From Toxorhynchites rutilus septentrionalis (taxonomy: Eukaryota > Arthropoda > Insecta > Diptera > Culicidae), in assembly GCF_029784135.1 (NCBI RefSeq), contig NC_073746.1:260873598-260937597 (forward strand): a stretch of DNA of 64,000 bases, written 5' to 3'. The first letter of the stretch is position 1. Each line of letters starts with the position of its first letter. The notes beneath the pieces are model-generated. The model saw nothing but the letters and a program-made list of their open reading frames with translations, was not told the origin of the DNA and did no database searches. Position numbers and translations under genes: made by a program. Of the stretch, positions 24,750-38,600 are shown piece after piece.

Positions 24750-24837
24750 GTTTTGTTGGGTCCCAACTCAGAGCCGCTATCTCCACTTGTTGTACATAGT
24801 CGCTTGCCTGTAGGATCCACTAGCAGTGAAAGTTTGA

Positions 24838-25129
24838 ACAAGAACGATCGCGTGAGGATTTGGACCGGACCGAAGATGATGCAGAAAGTTTTGATCACCT
24901 ACTTGTTCGTATTAAGCAGATGATTGACGAGGGAAATGCTAAAATTGAGAGGAAAATAGATTCCAGCAACGAGGCTCTTGTCACTGATATCATGACCTTA
25001 CGTGATGAGGTGAATCAATTTGAGACAGATTATGCTCGAGAACTGAATGGACTGAGTGAATCACACACTCACTTTTATATTCCGAATTCTGCATCAAAAT
25101 TGTCTTTGGACGACTTTTGGAGCTTATAA
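24838..25129 (+). pseudogene. Coiled-coil ORF fragment, probably transposon-derived
   Basis: About 89 codons (DRTEDDAESFDHLLVRIKQ, ERKIDSSNEALVTDIM, LRDEVNQFETDYARELNGL) with heptad-like hydrophobic spacing, so a coiled coil is likely. The upstream sequence continues with a frameshift (GSTSSESLNKN). It is reminiscent of ORF1 coiled coils of non-LTR elements, but I cannot name a family. It ends in TAA just before repeat Z. Confidence 0.4.
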
Positions 25130-25142
25130 AGACAAATATTTT

Positions 25143-25810
25143 GAGATGCAGAACTCGTCAATATATTAAATTTATTCGAAGTCATTGATTTTTTTTTCAC
25201 CCAAAAGCTCATTATTACAAATTTAGTTCACTTGTATACTAAAAAAAAACATAGTTTTGTAAATTTCACATTATGTAGAGCCAATGCCCTTTCAAATGAT
25301 GCCAATAAACATTTTTATGTTTTCCCCAGAAAGAACGACAAACAAATGAAGAGAGCGTATTGTTGGAGAAGTAGATTTGAGTTATTGGCAAGTTCTGCAT
25401 CGCAAAATGTTTGTCTTAGTAAGCTCTAGAAGTGTTCTGAAAATTTTAAATATAAAAATTATAGCTAGACAACGGTTTTTTTCCATGGTGACCCAAACGC
25501 AACTTAGAAAAAGCACTATATCGGCTATTTCAAGAGATAGAAAAAAACTCTATTGTACAAAGTTGCTTAAAATAGCTGGGGCTACAACATTTTAGAACTA
25601 TATTTACCTCTATCTACAAAGATAAGTAAGTTAGATTTTTTATTTCATCGAAAATTTTGGTCACCCTATTTTTGACAACATAAAAATGAGCGCTCTATCT
25701 ATGTAACAATATTGTCGAAGACAGTTTTTATCCAGAGAATAACTGTCGAGCTCTACATGCTAATTTCCACTTAAGTGCAAAATTACCACTTTCCGGACCA
25801 ATGTGCATTG
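25143..25810 (+). repeat. Repeat Z, copy 1
   Basis: About 670 bp matching 52828-53515 in the same orientation ('gcagaactcgtcaatat', 'gaagagagcgtatt', 'aaaaatgagcgctctatc', 'cgagctctacatgctaattt') at roughly 80-85%. No coding, and the ends are undefined. Unclassified. Confidence 0.7.
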
Positions 25811-26091
25811 TGAGTTGGTTACGATCGGTCGCTGTCACCTTTTTTTTTTTATTCCTTTTACATTAGATGTCATTATACCCTATCGCATTCATAGGCGTAA
25901 AACGGGATTCCGTTGAGGCAACTTTTAGGCAACATCGTTGTCGTTCCATCGAATCAACACAATTAATGTTAATGCGTTAAACCAACACTTTTACCTTTTT
26001 AATGAGTTTGAAACGCAGATAAAATAATACAGTTGTATTTCTTGTAAACCAGCAAGAGTATAAACGCAACTCATATGAAAAGTTCTGATAT
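25811..26091. other. Unassigned sequence
   Basis: Contains a T-run at 25841 followed by 'attccttttacattagatgt', which looks like a reversed poly(A) end of a retrotransposon, but no body is recognised. Confidence 0.35.
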
Positions 26092-26095
26092 TTAA

Positions 26096-26236
26096 CCCTT
26101 TCATTATGGTGGTGTGCTCCGTCGGAGTGCTTCCGTTGAACGGCCACTGCGCCGAAAAGTATGCATATCGCGCTGGTGTGATCGATGTGCAACATCATCC
26201 TGATGTCGTCTATAGACGACGCTCGTAGCGAAAGGG
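26096..26236. mobile_element. TTAA-flanked MITE (piggyBac-like), copy 2
   Basis: About 141 bp, inverted relative to 22032-22218. Left TTAA at 26092-26095 and mutated TTGA at 26237-26240. It contains the palindrome GTCGTCTATAGACGAC near its right end. It sits about 340 bp beyond the Orco stop, just past the candidate poly(A) signal. Confidence 0.75.
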
Positions 26237-26413
26237 TTGATGGCAGCATCCTGCTACGCAAGATCGGCGCTTGTAACATGCTTTTTTTCATAATAAGAAT
26301 AATTTCACAATTCATTCATATGAAACCTCAATTGGAGTTCCACGTATGTCCAGTGAAATGCCGCCACGTATATTTAAAAACCCCCGATGGTTACCTGCTG
26401 TTGCCAAACAAAC

Positions 26414-26419
26414 TTTATT
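26414..26419 (-). terminator. Candidate Orco poly(A) signal
   Basis: AATAAA on the minus strand about 157 nt after the Orco stop. Position and sequence are plausible for the cleavage signal, but the region is AT-rich and no transcript evidence is available here. Confidence 0.4.
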
Positions 26420-26575
26420 CTATCTCTATAAAATATTCAACAACTATATGTGTCACTTGAAGCGATTGATTTGCTACATGTCATGTATTGCCGTTTTTGT
26501 TCGTCAATGGTAGTTGATATATAGGAAAATTGTTTCAATAAAAAGCAGTCCAATAAATTGCCATCTGCGGTGTGT

Positions 26576-26626
26576 TTACTTCAGCTGCACCAGCACCATG
26601 AAATAGGTAACCACAGCTCCCAGGAC
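26576..26626 (-). CDS. Orco: Orco coding exon 8 (last)
   Basis: 16 codons plus [19 protein letters not shown], the C-terminal half of the pore-lining seventh helix. The acceptor is gcatgcag|gtc. The stop occupies 26578-26576. Confidence 0.93.
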   Translation of the reverse strand, partial: VLGAVVTYFMVLVQLK

Positions 26627-29600
26627 CTGCATGCAAAAGAGAAGTGAACACATATTAAACGTGGATCAGCATGATTGATTTTTCGCTCGTATTTTACCGA
26701 AGCAAACAAATCCAGCGACACGGTGAAAAACTTGGCTCCCGAAATAGTCATTGCCTTCTGGCACTGTTGGCACACAATCTGGACGAATGTTTTCGCCTCT
26801 TCTGACCCATCATACCAGTGGCATGAGTAGGCAGCCTCCATCACCGATGAACTCTGTGTTGAATTAAATACGATTATAATTGGCGTTTGTGAAATGAAAA
26901 CATATATTGCGATTAACAGTTACCTCCTCAATAAGCCGATTGCCGAAGATGCAGAATAGAAAGACCTGTGCCAACGCATACACTAGGTAACCGATGACGG
27001 TCAGTCCATACACGTTGAGCCCATCGATCTTGGTGGCCTGGTAAGCCAACAGGGTCAGTTTGATGGTCGAGGTCAACATGTGCAGCAATAGGGCCGCTCC
27101 ATACGTATCACCGATTGCCGAGACGAGTCTGGGGAGAACGAGGTGGTGGTTGGATGAAATCAACGGCAGAGGAGAGTCGTATGTATGTGGGAAAAATGAA
27201 TCAATATGAACCGAACGATCCAATTTAGTGTCGATTCTCAACATCACATAGAATCGCTCGGTTTGCATAACGAATAGATGTGATTGCAAATCGAAACAGG
27301 GAAATGAATAAATAATTTTCCGATATTGATTCGTTTGGTGGGAAACCTTTCAGATGACACTTGTATCAAAGAACTATGAATCATGGCTATAAGTGGCCCT
27401 ATACTTGACGCTATATTTGATTCCTATGAAACGGTGAGCGTTATTTGATATGTGCCGGATCTGGGAATATTGCTTTCTTTTTCGTTTGCTTCTGTTTTTT
27501 CCTGTTTGATGATAAGTATATTTCAGACGTTCATTGCAAATGTACATCGTAAAAGTAATTTATGTACATTTAACTGCGTCACTTTTTCGGAACCTCCCGA
27601 ATAATTGCGCTCGTTAACAGCAAATTTACTAGCACAAGCGATATACCGTAATGACACACGACATGAATTATTCGACTTAAATGTTCCCAAAAGCTTGGCC
27701 TTCGACTTTCATTTGAATATTAGACGTCTTTCAATATCTAGTAGTATCAGTAAATCATTTTTGTTGTTTTTTGTAATGAAGTTCTTCCATCGTGTGTTAT
27801 CGTGCTAACATGTAATAAACATGTAAATAATTATAAATAATTTTGAACCAAACAAAACTCAAAACAGCAACATTATCACTAAAGCTAAAACATGTCGTAC
27901 ACTAAGATATACATTTTTTCTCAGTCCGTCACTCCATTAAACGCAGAAAAATAAATTCAGTATGAATTATTAAAGCTCGAGAAATGAAGGGTATATTATT
28001 TTACGCTGTTTTGACATTGAATATCAACACTTTTTTCTCAAAACAAGTTACGTAGAGATCAACATAAGAAGAAAAAAAAAGAGCTGGAGGAATAGTTGCC
28101 GCCCTCCGTAATTTATAGCGCGTATTCAATTTTCCGCCTCATAGAAATAATACTTCGCATCGACGCCTCATCTTTCCGTCCGTTTTACTACTTAGAGTGT
28201 AGGCGATTCGAATTCACTTTGGCTCTTCCGTGGCGGCTCCATTGTCGCTATTCCCGCATGCGATGTATCCATGACATGGATTCCATGTAGGTACGAGTAC
28301 CAAATGAAAGGCAAGATGTGGAAAATGCCAAAATGTGATTTTTTTCTCCTATGCTTTCCCCAGCTATATTATACATGCTGCATTCGAAGCGAGTTTCCCG
28401 TCTTTTCCAGCTGGCTATAAGAGCACGTCAAGGATGTCGTTGTCACCGCACTCTGTACAGCGCGGAACAACACAAAACGGATACTTCACACTGGGCGGGG
28501 AAGGGGTGGCTTTTATCGCTCTATGAAGCCGGGATGAAATCCTCTTCATTCTCGAAATCGTTATTTATGTACTTCATAGTTCTACAAGGGACAAACACAA
28601 AGCATTCCTTCGTTAACAGGAATATGCCATATGAGTGAGGGAGGCAGAACGAAGCTCTTGCCGATAAAAGGAAAACGTCTTTGAAATTAGTTGTGGCCTT
28701 GATTGTGGATGTTGTCCACATATCTAGAGCGTGACTTTATTTGTAACTGGATTTAGTCCCGAATATTGAACCGATATGCCTTGAATCATATGTTTGTAAA
28801 GGATGAAAAAATGTATGTAAAATGATGAAAAAAGTAATGATTATCTCCTTCTCCATCCCTCACCACTCGCTCGATATGCAAAAAAAAATTCAATAATTTT
28901 GCGAAACAAATGTCGAAAATGATCGTTTTAGCACACTTCCGACCAAGTAATATCAACCAAACTCCAATCGATTACTCACAAGATATTAAATTTTCATATG
29001 CCGTCGCAATGAATAATGAAAAACGTCGGAAAACTCGAACTAGTGCTCTGAAAGTTAAATTTTCATTTTTCAATTTTCCGCAATGGTTTTGTTCGTATTG
29101 GTGAAGGCATCGTTATTTTTTCGGCTCTGACGCTAGACAACATCACGCAACAGCTACAAAATCAACTCAATAAAATGTTATTCCTGAGTCATAGCGTTTC
29201 ATGTCATGAAAATCAATAAAATAAAATTGTGTTGATATCAATACAATTATTATTTTTACGTTTAATGGGTCTATAATGTAAGGCTTAGCAACTTTAACAT
29301 TAGTTAAGAAAAATGTATTGCAGAGCTCGGAACACTGCCAAGGCTGCCTCTCCTGTCAAAAATAGTAAGCGGAAAAGTATTGCATTCAATCAAAATGACT
29401 CGGCCAACGAGAAGGGCTAAAGCTCTCCAACGTGGATATGTGAAAAAATACAATCAACGATTGAAAATATTAATGAATCGGGACTGTGCGGAAGAATTTG
29501 TCAATACCAAAAGAACCCCAATTAGTATCTATCTTCATCTTCTATATATATAAAAATGGATTTCTGTCTGTCTGTCTGTCTGTCTGATTCATATGGACTC

Positions 29601-32600
29601 GGAAACTACTGAACCGATCAACATGAAAATTAGTATGTAGGGGTTTTTGGGCCCGGGAATGGTTTTCGTGATAGTTTGAGACCCCTCCCCCATCTCTAAG
29701 GGGGGGCTGCCATACAAATGATACACAAATTTCTGCATAACTCGAGAACTAATCAAGCAAATGGAACCAAATTAAGCATATAAAGATTTTAGGGTGCAAT
29801 AAATGTTTCTATGATGGTTAGACACTCTACTCCCCTCTGTAAGGGGGGGCTGCCATACAAACTAACACAAAATTTCTGCATTACTCGAGAACTATTCCAG
29901 CAAATGGAACCGAATTAGACATATTGAGGTTTTAGGATGCAATAAATGTTTCTATGGTAGTTAGACTCTCCACCCCCATCTTTAAGGGGGGCTGCCATAC
30001 AAATGAAACATAAATTTCTGAATTACTCGAAAATTAATATAACCCACCCACCCAAAAAGTCGATTTTCGGCAAAAAAAATTTTTCGAGATAACACCAGAT
30101 CTCGAGGTTTCATGCATTTTTAAGTCATTTAGCATCGAAAAAAAAATTCGACTTTCCAAATTTCCTTTACTCCCCCTTGGATGATTTTCGAGGATCAAAA
30201 AATCTAACCTTTAAGCGCTTTGAGGCACCCCTAACTCATGTCCGATTGAGCTAAAACTTTGCACATGTCATTTTTTTTTGGGCCAATAAACAAAATGTAT
30301 ATGGTCGGTTTTAGAAATGACCATATTCGCTGCCACCCAAATATACATCCAGTCACCCATGCTATCTTAGCGCCAAATGCGTACCGAAGAGAACAGAACA
30401 ATTTGTGCTAGGTAATTTTCCGCTCAAGAATAGTACTCTTAAGAGCGGAAATTTTTTTAGACTACCCAAAAGCTGACATATTCTCACAAGAAAATAAAAC
30501 GAGCGTTTTACATATTTTATCGTTCGAACAGCTTCTATTGAGCTGAGTGTATGTGTTCCGCTACACAGAGCAAAAATCTCTTCAATCTATGAAAGACACC
30601 GGAATTTCCAATTTATTTTCCAAAGCCATTACAGGTCGAACTCGATTATATATAGACGACCATTTTTCAACAATTATTTTCAAATCCTATACATACTCGA
30701 ATCTAAAGAAAACAATTTTTTCATTAATGTATGAATGTCAAACATTAATAGAAAAATAGCTTTTTTGTGATTCGATTATGTATTGGATTCGAAAATTAAC
30801 GTTGAAAGTGGAATTGCGATTATATATAATCGAGTCCGACCTGTATATACGACCCATCAGTGAAAACCATAAGAGGACTACGTGTTTTAAACATTTGAAA
30901 AACATCATGTTAATATTATTTTCATTCAAATTACAACGTTTTGGAAGTATATTTATTAATGATAATTATTAAACTGATGAATTAAAAAGGTACAAAAAAT
31001 CAGGGAAAATCAGGATCATTTCAGTGAAACCAGGCAAAATTGAGTGTTTGTCAGGATATCAGGAAACGTGCCACAAAGTCTGGGAAATCCTGAAAAATCA
31101 TGAAGGTTGGTATCTCTGCGTGTAGCAGTTACAATGTTAGGAACAGAAATTTCAGTCTACAACTAACTAACGGCTCCAAAATCACCGATTGGAAAATTCG
31201 CTTTCTCTTTAACTCGATGCTTAATACAAGATCCGAATGACAATATCGCTCACTTCTGTCGGGAGCAAAGTATTTGTAGCATTGAAATTGAAAATTGAGA
31301 AATTCTCAATCCTCAATCTCGAAAGGGCATATCATGTTGATTGTATTGCTATTTTATACGGGCCTTATTTATATTGGAAGGAAAATTTATGTGATATTGT
31401 GCTCGGCTTCGATAATGCCGGTAGTATATCCGTCAGGCGTAAAGAAAATTACATAGATTTTGTTTTGTGTTGCAGCTTTCAAATGACTTACGATTCATTA
31501 TGTTATTTACTAAGAATAGGTTTAATGACACAGGATATTTTTAGAGGGATAAAACATTTTAATTGAAGTAAAACGCAGATAAATAGTGTTGATTGACTTT
31601 TTTTTTGGCTTTGTTCGCTAGATAATTATTTGGCTTTTTTATTTGAATATGAGACCCGACATATGACTATCTCAGCTGAGTCGGAAAAAAATCAATCACA
31701 AAGTCCAATTTTCGATAATTTTTTACAGCGATAGAGATTGTATTGAAGGGATAACAATCTTCAGAGGTATTAATCATCGGCGGTTTTTTGACATAGACCT
31801 AAGGCTCTCCCCATATTCTGTATCGTGAGTGCCGAAGTCACTCGCTTTATTATGAAAGCCTTGTGGATGTTTAGCTCCTATTTTATACCCGAGTTGATGA
31901 CAGATGAAGTCACGAGTCCAAATCTCATCTAATGTCAAACTATAGTCACCACATTCGCCTTCCACAATACTATGACTTCAGCTATATTACGTTATTCGCC
32001 GTGCATAATCAAAGTCTTCATGTAGCTCCACAAGAATAGTCCATCGATGCTCAATCGGAAGTCAATTCACAGGTCCATTACGCGAACGTATTCATTCGCC
32101 GAATGGTTATTTCAATAAATTGATTATGGCACAAGCGGTGTAGTGATTTGCACTGTACTTCAGAAAAATGTTAAGATAGTGAAGTAATCAAAATAATGTT
32201 TGAAGGTATGGAACCTAATTTGAAATGTTATCTAAATAAAGGAAAAAAAAACTATATTTTGAGCCCTATTTATTTCCCCTACTTTCCTCTTCTTCTTCTC
32301 TTTCAATTTTAAGTATCCCATGACAATTTTTCTAACTTTATCAATACAACGTGTAACAGGTTACGATATGAAAATATGAATAATTTTAATGCATATTAAT
32401 GCTTCGCAGGGGGTCTCCGTAGCCACATTGGTTGCGCGTTCGCTTAGTAAGCGATCGATCGTGAGTTCAAAACTCAGGACCCTCATGGACCATCTTTGTG
32501 TTGTTACAGAATAGCTACGTCCACGCAACAATCATCAGCGATGGAGATCGATCCACGGTCGAAATTAGATCGATTCATCCATACAACTGCTCTGCTCTAC

Positions 32601-35600
32601 AAGACACATCGGGCTGCTGTTCTATAAATAGCTCAACAATGATCAATCAACTTTCTCCGCTGTCCGGTGGTCTAACTGGATAATGGAAGAAAAATACAAT
32701 ACAGAATACTCTTACGCCTAAATGGCTACTGTGTAAATGTATAGAAGGTATAGAAGGAATATTGGCGAATGGCAACTGTGTAATGTAAACCACGATTAAA
32801 ATTCGGCTCTGTTACAGCTAAAATGCTAATGAGCCTGGAATAAATAAATGGGATAAAAAAAAATGCTTCGCAAATTACATTTGTCCTTTTCTTTTCATTT
32901 ATTAATATCTAGACTTTGCAATTTATTTTTCCATAAGAATATATGGAACACTGAAAGTTTCATTAGGAAACAATACAATGAAATAATGCATGTTATGTTT
33001 TGATTAATATGAGAATCGTCTTAACAATTTTGTCGCATATGATACATACTACATGTGTCCCCAGAAAGAATTCCAGCAGGTTCAAATAGGGTACACTCAC
33101 CTAACCACATGCTTGTGCCTTTCGACCCAGTATTTGATCGCACTCCGAGCCATCATCTCCTGTTTACGAGTGAGTCCATTAGGATTTCCGTTCATGCCAT
33201 TTTCTCCGAATGTCTGCAACGTTGATGGAGCCCGGAATCGAGCGCCCCAATCCGCTTTCGAACTGTAGATACCACTCAGATCGAAGTCCTTCATATCGGG
33301 ATCTTTCTCTGTAAGAAGTCATGTTCCATCATACTATGTTATACAAAAATGCCGCTGATTCTTCCGAACTCGTATGGAATGCTGCCCTGCACTACACTCG
33401 CTAGGTCAGACAAATTTAAACTTCGGACATAAATCAAGTACCAGATTTAACAATTTGATCATAGAATTGATACAGCTTAAGCCACTGGAGCGTAAAGTAC
33501 ACTCATGTGTCAAACCGCTGCCACTTGCACAGTCGCTGGCCAGAGATTGGATAAAATGTGAAATTGCAGCCGTACTGTGTCATTCCGGTCTTCGGGAATG
33601 CTTTTGGGAGCGACAAGCGGCGAAAAGGAAATACGTGAATGAATGCATCACACGAGCCACGCCTCGCTTCACAATTTCATATCCTTTGAAAAATGCGGTG
33701 CCCTCAAGTGAAAATTAATTTGGAAATTCACGAAACCATTTCTAAATAAAACATTGGCGACGACATAACGCTTCTATTGTTCTACAGAATGTCTTCATAA
33801 TTAATCAGAAGTGTTCAAATACTTCTATCATGTTCATCGTAGTTTAGTGTACCGCTTATCGTAGATAGATTCGATTTTTTTTCTAGCTGCAGTTTTGCAA
33901 CCGGTAGTCCGGAGTGCAGAGAATGAAGAAAACTAACGGACCAACGAGTCAGAGTGTGGGACTTCTGGTCTATTTTTAAACACACATTTCAAGGTATATG
34001 CTATCTATGATTCCATACTGGTACATTTCATTCCAGTTTACAGCTTACCTTCGTTTATAATCAGTTCAGATTTGGACCCGGCGGAAATAGCACGGAACAG
34101 GGCGGCCGAGTTGGGACGATAGGTATCCAGAGAGGCGGAAAGTTCCATCAGCGGCTGCATGATACCCTGTGGGGGTTTATGAAGGAAAGGAGAAGAATGC
34201 ATCAGACATTAAAAATGAAGAATGAAGGGGATTGTAATTAACTTTTTTTTTCTCTCTCATGGGTGCAATATTTACCTTCAAATGTTGAAGTTGTTCGCAA
34301 GCAAACAGCAGCCAGGAGCAGAATAGAACATCGGCCAGGTTGGACTGGCACATTGAATAGAGCAGGAAATAAATCTAGGAAGAATAAACAAACAGAGTAG
34401 GAACCTCGATTTAATATACATGATTCAAAAAAAAAATCTAATAACTACTTTAAATGATAAGAATGTCAAGTGAACATCAGGCAATTTTACCTATTATCGG
34501 CCAACGTAATCTTGCGGTGGTACGAAGCACAAGCGAAAGTCAACACATTTTAACATTTTAACATTAACATTTTAACCTTTATTAAAGAAAAACTCAATCA
34601 ATGTGATCTTATGATACATTGTAAAAAACAAATCTTATGATACATTGTAAAACACAACAAATTTTTTAATTTGTTGACTTGTTGACTATAAAAATTCAAA
34701 ATAGTAGGGGAAAGGGGGGCAGTTTCGGACAACGCTTGTAAAAATTAAGTGGTACAATTTTCAACAAAATTAAAAATATAAGTATGTTAACAGCCCTTCC
34801 ACCAACAGCTGTCATATGGTTTGACATCTCCTAGTCGTTTATTACTTACGAAAAAAAACACAGTGCCTTTTTTTATACACATTTCGAAACTTTTGAGCTT
34901 GAAGTTGTAAGTATTTCCCTAATTCCTTTGTGAACGATTTAGAAATATAAGTACACCACCTCAGTTAGTAACTAATATGAAATGGAAAAAAACGTGCATA
35001 CAACGGGGAAATAAAGGTCTATTTATTAGATAAAATTATGATTTGTCTTCGGATGGTGGTGGGGCACATTCGGACATCGTTCAAGGGGCACATTCGGACA
35101 CTGTTTAATACCTCATAAAATTTGTGTCTAATTGTTCTTTACTAACGAACATCAATTTAGTCTGATTCTCAGACCTAATGATGGTTCGAAACTACAAAAA
35201 GAAAACCGATAGAACCAGCATCAACGAAGCTGAAATGGAAAGAGCTATCGAACTAGTTTCGAATAAAACCTTTTCATGATTCTAGCTCACAGGTGATTCT
35301 TCGGCATAAGCTTCGAGTAACCGGTCATGTGCTGTGAGCGTCTCCGTTAAAGCATTGTTTTCGGTTACCGTTGGCTGTTATTTTTTTTTTATCGCCCGGG
35401 TGTGCTTTTTTCGCGCGTTTTCGAACTGTTCGAGATATCGTAAAACGCAGTGTGAACTCGGAATTAGTGAGAAAAGCAGAATCATCAAAGCCTGGCAAGG
35501 CCAGCCGGCTTTCAGTTTTCGCCGATTTGTCGCCATCGCAATCGAAGTCGGACATCGGTGCTCAGTTGCACGCACACAATACCAGCGCGATTCGCTGTTC

Positions 35601-38600
35601 ACTTACAGCAGTGTGAAGGAGAGCATCACTTCTTAGTGGTGTGTGATAGTGCCGAGCGCTCAAGCGCTCCGATTGAGAAGCAAGCAGCGATTGCCAGTTC
35701 ATCAGCACTGGGTGCATTGTGGTGAATAGAAATAAATAAGATATAAGATTTTATTTTTTTTATTTTTTTTTTATTTTTAATTATTATTATTATTAAAACA
35801 AAATATTAGATTAGAGGTACCAATTACGGAATGGCAGAAGGAGGGGGAGGATCTCCAGATATGGAGATCTCTGATGATGACTCCCCTCTGGTTGAAAAAA
35901 CAAATAAAGGAACAGCGAAGACACTTAAACGCGTTCCTACATCAGAGGATGTTTCGTCCGGGGACGAGTCTGCTAACTCTAGCAAGCCCCCCTCTAAAAA
36001 ACCTGCAAATATCTCCTCTCCAACCCCCCTCGCTCCTACCCCAGCTCAGATTTCGCCTCCCCTTCCTGTTGTCCCCGATCCCCTTCAATCCTCGTCATCT
36101 CCTTCTCCTCCTGTTGTCTTCTCTCCACGTGTCAAGGTCTATCCTGAAGATGCACCTGGAACTGGTCCGTGGGTTGTTTTCTTCAGGCCTAAGCCAAACG
36201 GAAAAGCACTTAATGTTATTCAGATCATGAAAGATCTGGCAAGATACTCCTCCGTGACAGAAATTACGAAGGTTAGACCGACCAAACTGCGTGTTGTCGT
36301 GGCTGATCGGAAAGACGCAAACGGTATTGTCGTCGACCAGAGGTTTACCCTGGAATATCGTGTCTACGTGCCTTCCCATGACGTAGAAATCTCGGGGGTG
36401 ATAACCGAAACGGGTCTGACGTGCAAATCAATTATGGAAGGAGATGGCAGATTTAAAAAGCTGCCTTTGATTAAGTTTAAAATCTTAGAATGCCGACAAC
36501 TCGGCAAAGTCTCCCAGGAAGGGAAAGAATCGAAATTTACGCCGTCCGACTCGTTTAGAGTCACTTTTGCTGGCTCCGCCCTCCCTGACTACGTTATGGT
36601 GGACAAATTGAGGCTACCGCTGCGACTCTTCGTGCCAAAGCCCATGATTTGCCTGAAATGCAAGTCAGTTGGTCACACAGCAGCTTACTGCGCCAACAAG
36701 GAGCGCTGTGCCACTTGCGGAGAGCAACATGTGGACAAATCCTGCAGTGCGATTGAGCAAAAGTGTCCATATTGCGGAGGAAATCCGCACGTGCTCTCGG
36801 CTTGTGAAACTTACAAGAGTCGCTGGGAGAAGCAGAAGCGCTCTTTAAAGGAACGCTCGAAGCGCACTTTTGCGGAAATTTTGAAGGGCGCTTCTCCATT
36901 GGCCCAACAGCAACAACCTTTAACCGCAAACAATGTCTTCGCTTCGCTGCCAGTTGACGAAATGGAAGCGGATACAGCTAACGAGGGCACACCGTACATC
37001 TTCCAAGGGAATCCCCGGCGCAAAAATGTGACCACTCCCAAAGTTCAAGGACAAGCCCCTCCGGTTATACCCTCTGTTAGCATGCCTAAAAAATCGAGTG
37101 CAGCGGACAAGCAAAATCAGGTTCCTCCTGGCTTCCGTGGGAATAATTCACCTTCGAACGACCCAGCACTCGAAGGGACATCAAAAACCCCAACTGTCCC
37201 TATTTCACCGACCAGTTCAACTTCCCAATCGGGATTTATAAAGTTGACTGACCTTGTGGCTCAAATCTTCACATGCTTTAATGTTTCCGACTCCATCAGA
37301 ACCATTGTCATTTCAATGCTTCCAGTATTAAAGACAATTTTGCAACAATTGATGCAAACATGGCCCCTCCTTGCAATGATTATCTCTCTTGATGTCTAAT
37401 TCAAATAGAGAGGTCGGAGATATCACTGTTTTACAGTGGAATTGTCGTAGTCTTATCCCTAAATTGGATACATTCAAATTTTTAATTCATAACTTCAATT
37501 GTGATGTTTTTGCTCTGTCCGAAACTTGGCTTTCTTCGCGAGATGATCTCTCTTTCCACGATTTTAATATTATACGCTTGGACCGTGATGACAGATACGG
37601 AGGGGTGCTATTGGGGATCAATAAGTGCCACTCATTTTTTCGAATTGACCTTCCACCTATTGGAGGGATTGAAGCTGTTGCTTGTCATGCAAACATCAGA
37701 GGAAAAGACCTCTGTATTGTCAGCTTGTATTGGCCTCCGAGAGCTGCGGTTAGCCGCAAGCAACTTGTTGACATGTGCTCACTCCTTCCTGAGCCACGAT
37801 TGATCTTGGGAGACTTCAATTCTCACGGAACTGCCTGGGGGGAACAGTACGACGACAATCGTTCACTGTTGATATATGATCTTTGTAACAGCTTCAATAT
37901 GACCGTTTTGAACACTGGGGAAACAACACGTGTACCTAAACCTCCTGCTAACCCAAGTGCTCTTGACCTCTCGCTTTGCTCGAATTCACTATCGTTAGAT
38001 TGCAAGTGGAATGTAATCCAGGACCCCAACGGTAGTGATCACTTGCCAATCAAAATTTCCATCACCATTGGGTCGAATTTTTCTGAATCTATAAACATGG
38101 CATATGACCTCACAAGACACATTGACTGGAAAAAATATGCGGACGCGATTGCTCTAGCCATCAATTCCAGAGATGGTTTACCTCCATTGGAGGAGTATAA
38201 CTTCCTTTCTCGTTTGATCTATGACAGCGCGGTTCGCGCTCAAACGAAACCCATCCCAGGTTCCATCATTTCCCGAAGGCCTCCCAATCCATGGTGGGAT
38301 AGCCAATGTTCCACGCTTTATCAGTATAAATCGAACGCATTCAAAGCTTTTCGGAAACGTGGAACCCCTGAAAATTTTCAGACGTATTTGGACCTTGAAA
38401 ATCAATTTAAAAACTTGATCAAAGGTAAAAAACGTGCTTATTGGCGAAATTTCGTGGGAGGTTTGTCACGAGAAACGTCAATGAAAAAATTATGGAAAGT
38501 GGCTCGAAACATGAGAAATCGCTCTTCATCCAATGAAAGCGAGGAATATTCACATCGATGGATTTTGAATTTTGCACGGAAGGTTTGTCCTGATTCCGCT

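Larger units (their letters stand above)
21597..24870 (-). mobile_element. Shattered R1-clade non-LTR retrotransposon
   Basis: Pieces in the right order on the minus strand: gag (24749-23949), start of the RT region (23234-22745), post-palm RT region (22440-22230), C-terminal region (22020-21625) and a 3' end with a T-run at 21597. Signatures include CFKCMDFGHHPKYC, ELCRDADALPW, FFPQHDP, VIIDYRL, SVATSILQYGGPV, ECIIAGMI and HLTQFLSGHGFF...HRFGHASSPLCSEC, as in R1-type ORFs. The endonuclease and the RT catalytic core are missing. A TTAA MITE, a SINE and a mariner fragment have inserted. Confidence 0.72.

Noticed and set aside
33374..33718. 114-codon plus-strand ORF in Orco intron 4
   Set aside because: Antisense, intronic, no domain; chance frame.
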